Shown piece after piece: positions 35,352-36,075 of a stretch of DNA of 36,075 bases. Position numbers and translations under genes: made by a program. The stretch is from positions 1-36,075 of the forward strand of contig CAMAVO010000009.1 in assembly GCA_945861685.1 (NCBI GenBank). Reading direction: 5' to 3'. This DNA is from Chitinophaga pinensis (GTDB lineage: Bacteria > Bacteroidota > Bacteroidia > SXHM01). The notes below the pieces were generated by a model that worked only from the letters and a program-made list of their open reading frames with translations, was not told the origin of the DNA and ran no database searches. Positions within the stretch are counted from its first letter, which is position 1, and each line of letters begins with the position of its first letter.

Positions 35352-36075
35352 TGACTAATTGGAGCTTGTTCTCATCATTATAAGTAACGATTGCCTCATC
35401 CAATAGTTGTTGCAGTGTTTTTATAATCAAAGCTGCTTTGTTACTTCCGTATTGCTCAACTAATTCTTTTAAGCCAAGCGGAGAATTCGCCAACAGTGAT
35501 TTTATTTTCTCCGACATTTTCTCAAAATCTGCAGTCTTTAATTCCTGCTTATTTCGCTCAAGACAAACATCACAGACACCACAGTTTTCGGAGTTGCTTT
35601 CACCAAAATAAGCTAATAGCAAGCGACTGCGACAAAAGAGTTTGTTGTCTGCATAGTTGAGCACAGCATCAATTTTTTGCTGAAATACTTTTTTTCGGAA
35701 CTCGTAATTTTCTTTTGAAAATGTGAGTAGTCCTGTATCAATTCTGCCTCTGCAGAACGATAGTTTTGGCAAACTGCTTTGCGGAAAGTAAGAAACCAAC
35801 TCATGTTCCTCCAAGCGGTAAAGGATATTCAGAACCTTTGCCTTGTCTAATTTGGTGCGTGTTGCTATGTCGTTTTCGAAAATATTAACGTACTCAAAAA
35901 ATAAACCGGAGTAGGAGCGGAGCATCACTTTTACCACAGCATCCACTTCCTGATTGGCAACCTGAAATTCGTAGAGTTGCTCTTTTGTTCCTGTTATTTT
36001 AAGGCGCGAAGGCATATAAACACTTTCAGTTAGAAGGAGGTGTTCTTCTTTTTCAAGAAACTTTATGCAATTGAT
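35344..36075 (-). CDS. recQ: ATP-dependent DNA helicase RecQ, C-terminal part (5' end outside window)
   Basis: 3'-5' DNA helicase for repair and recombination. The frame is open from the window edge (FLEKEEHLLLTESVYMPSRL), so the gene begins beyond 36075 and the ATG at 36015 is internal. The visible part holds the RecQ zinc-binding region with C in KLFCRSRLLLAYFGE and the trio ENCGVCDVCLERN; it follows a winged-helix-like segment. The helicase motor lies outside. The C-terminal ~70 residues (KIKSLLANSPLGLKELVEQY) may be a degenerate HRDC-like or wing domain. It overlaps the AAG glycosylase gene by 8 bp. Confidence 0.85.
   Translation of the reverse strand: MNCIKFLEKEEHLLLTESVYMPSRLKITGTKEQLYEFQVANQEVDAVVKVMLRSYSGLFFEYVNIFENDIATRTKLDKAKVLNILYRLEEHELVSYFPQSSLPKLSFCRGRIDTGLLTFSKENYEFRKKVFQQKIDAVLNYADNKLFCRSRLLLAYFGESNSENCGVCDVCLERNKQELKTADFEKMSEKIKSLLANSPLGLKELVEQYGSNKAALIIKTLQQLLDEAIVTYNDENKLQLVNE

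Overview
The window is a 36 kb stretch of a Bacteroidota chromosome (Bacteroidia in the broad sense, gliding or type IX secretion lineage). The evidence is gldD and gldE, a PorV/PorQ-type barrel next to a giant C25 peptidase (PorU2-like), a small secreted protein with a T9SS sorting tail, lipoproteins with Bacteroidota-style lipoboxes, and several promoters matching TTTG-N19/20-TAnnTTTG. Most of it is vertically inherited housekeeping DNA. I see no prophage, transposase, CRISPR array, rRNA or tRNA.

Layout. 1-2618 (+): 3' end of tilS, a small conserved unknown, then lemA and two TPM-domain genes. 2703-4781: full-length dsbD. 4782-5078: non-coding, with a long hairpin, a degenerate 22-bp tandem array and copies of a dispersed TTTGCG element. 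5079-6902: an orphan SiaC-family gene and a glutamine-synthetase-like ligase, convergent with an iron-type alcohol dehydrogenase (6986-8134, -). 8254-8751: secreted T9SS-tail protein. 8808-11548 (-): doxX (broken by an in-frame stop), an LptF/LptG permease and tgt. 11631-14081 (+): glycosyltransferase, ECF sigma factor and rsmG. 14078-15886 (-): MsbA-type ABC exporter. 15975-16133 (+): rpmH. 16199-19710 (-): gldD, gldE, ssb and mutY, facing away from HU (19847, +), a TPR protein, a 31-codon basic protein, rng, trmB and an alkyltransferase-like gene. 23924-25099 (-): acyltransferase 3. 25290-31502 (+): porV-like and porU2-like pair. 31503-31907: non-coding, holding sixteen 21-bp tandem repeats. 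31908-36075 (-, with one lipoprotein on +): aldehyde dehydrogenase, DUF4926, Mpo1-like, lipoprotein, 3-methyladenine glycosylase and the C-terminus of recQ.

How the genes fit together. One theme is the cell envelope and export: DsbD, LptF/G, MsbA-like exporter, GldD/GldE, PorV-like with its C25 peptidase, and a likely T9SS client. A second theme is genome and RNA maintenance: MutY, AAG, ATL, RecQ, SSB and HU, plus TilS, Tgt, RsmG, TrmB, RNase G and L34.

The most unusual material is non-coding. There are two tandem arrays with exact periods of 22 and 21 bp, i.e. about two helical turns. Each unit carries a short operator-like dyad, and both arrays lie just 3' of long envelope genes. There is also a dispersed TTTGCG/GGTAAAA element in several gaps and a palindrome captured in frame inside the acyltransferase gene. 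Coding oddities are the doxX nonsense codon, a Tgt without its zinc cysteines, a GS-like enzyme with Trp where glutamine synthetase has the flap Glu, and a tiny mS38/bS22-like protein upstream of rng.
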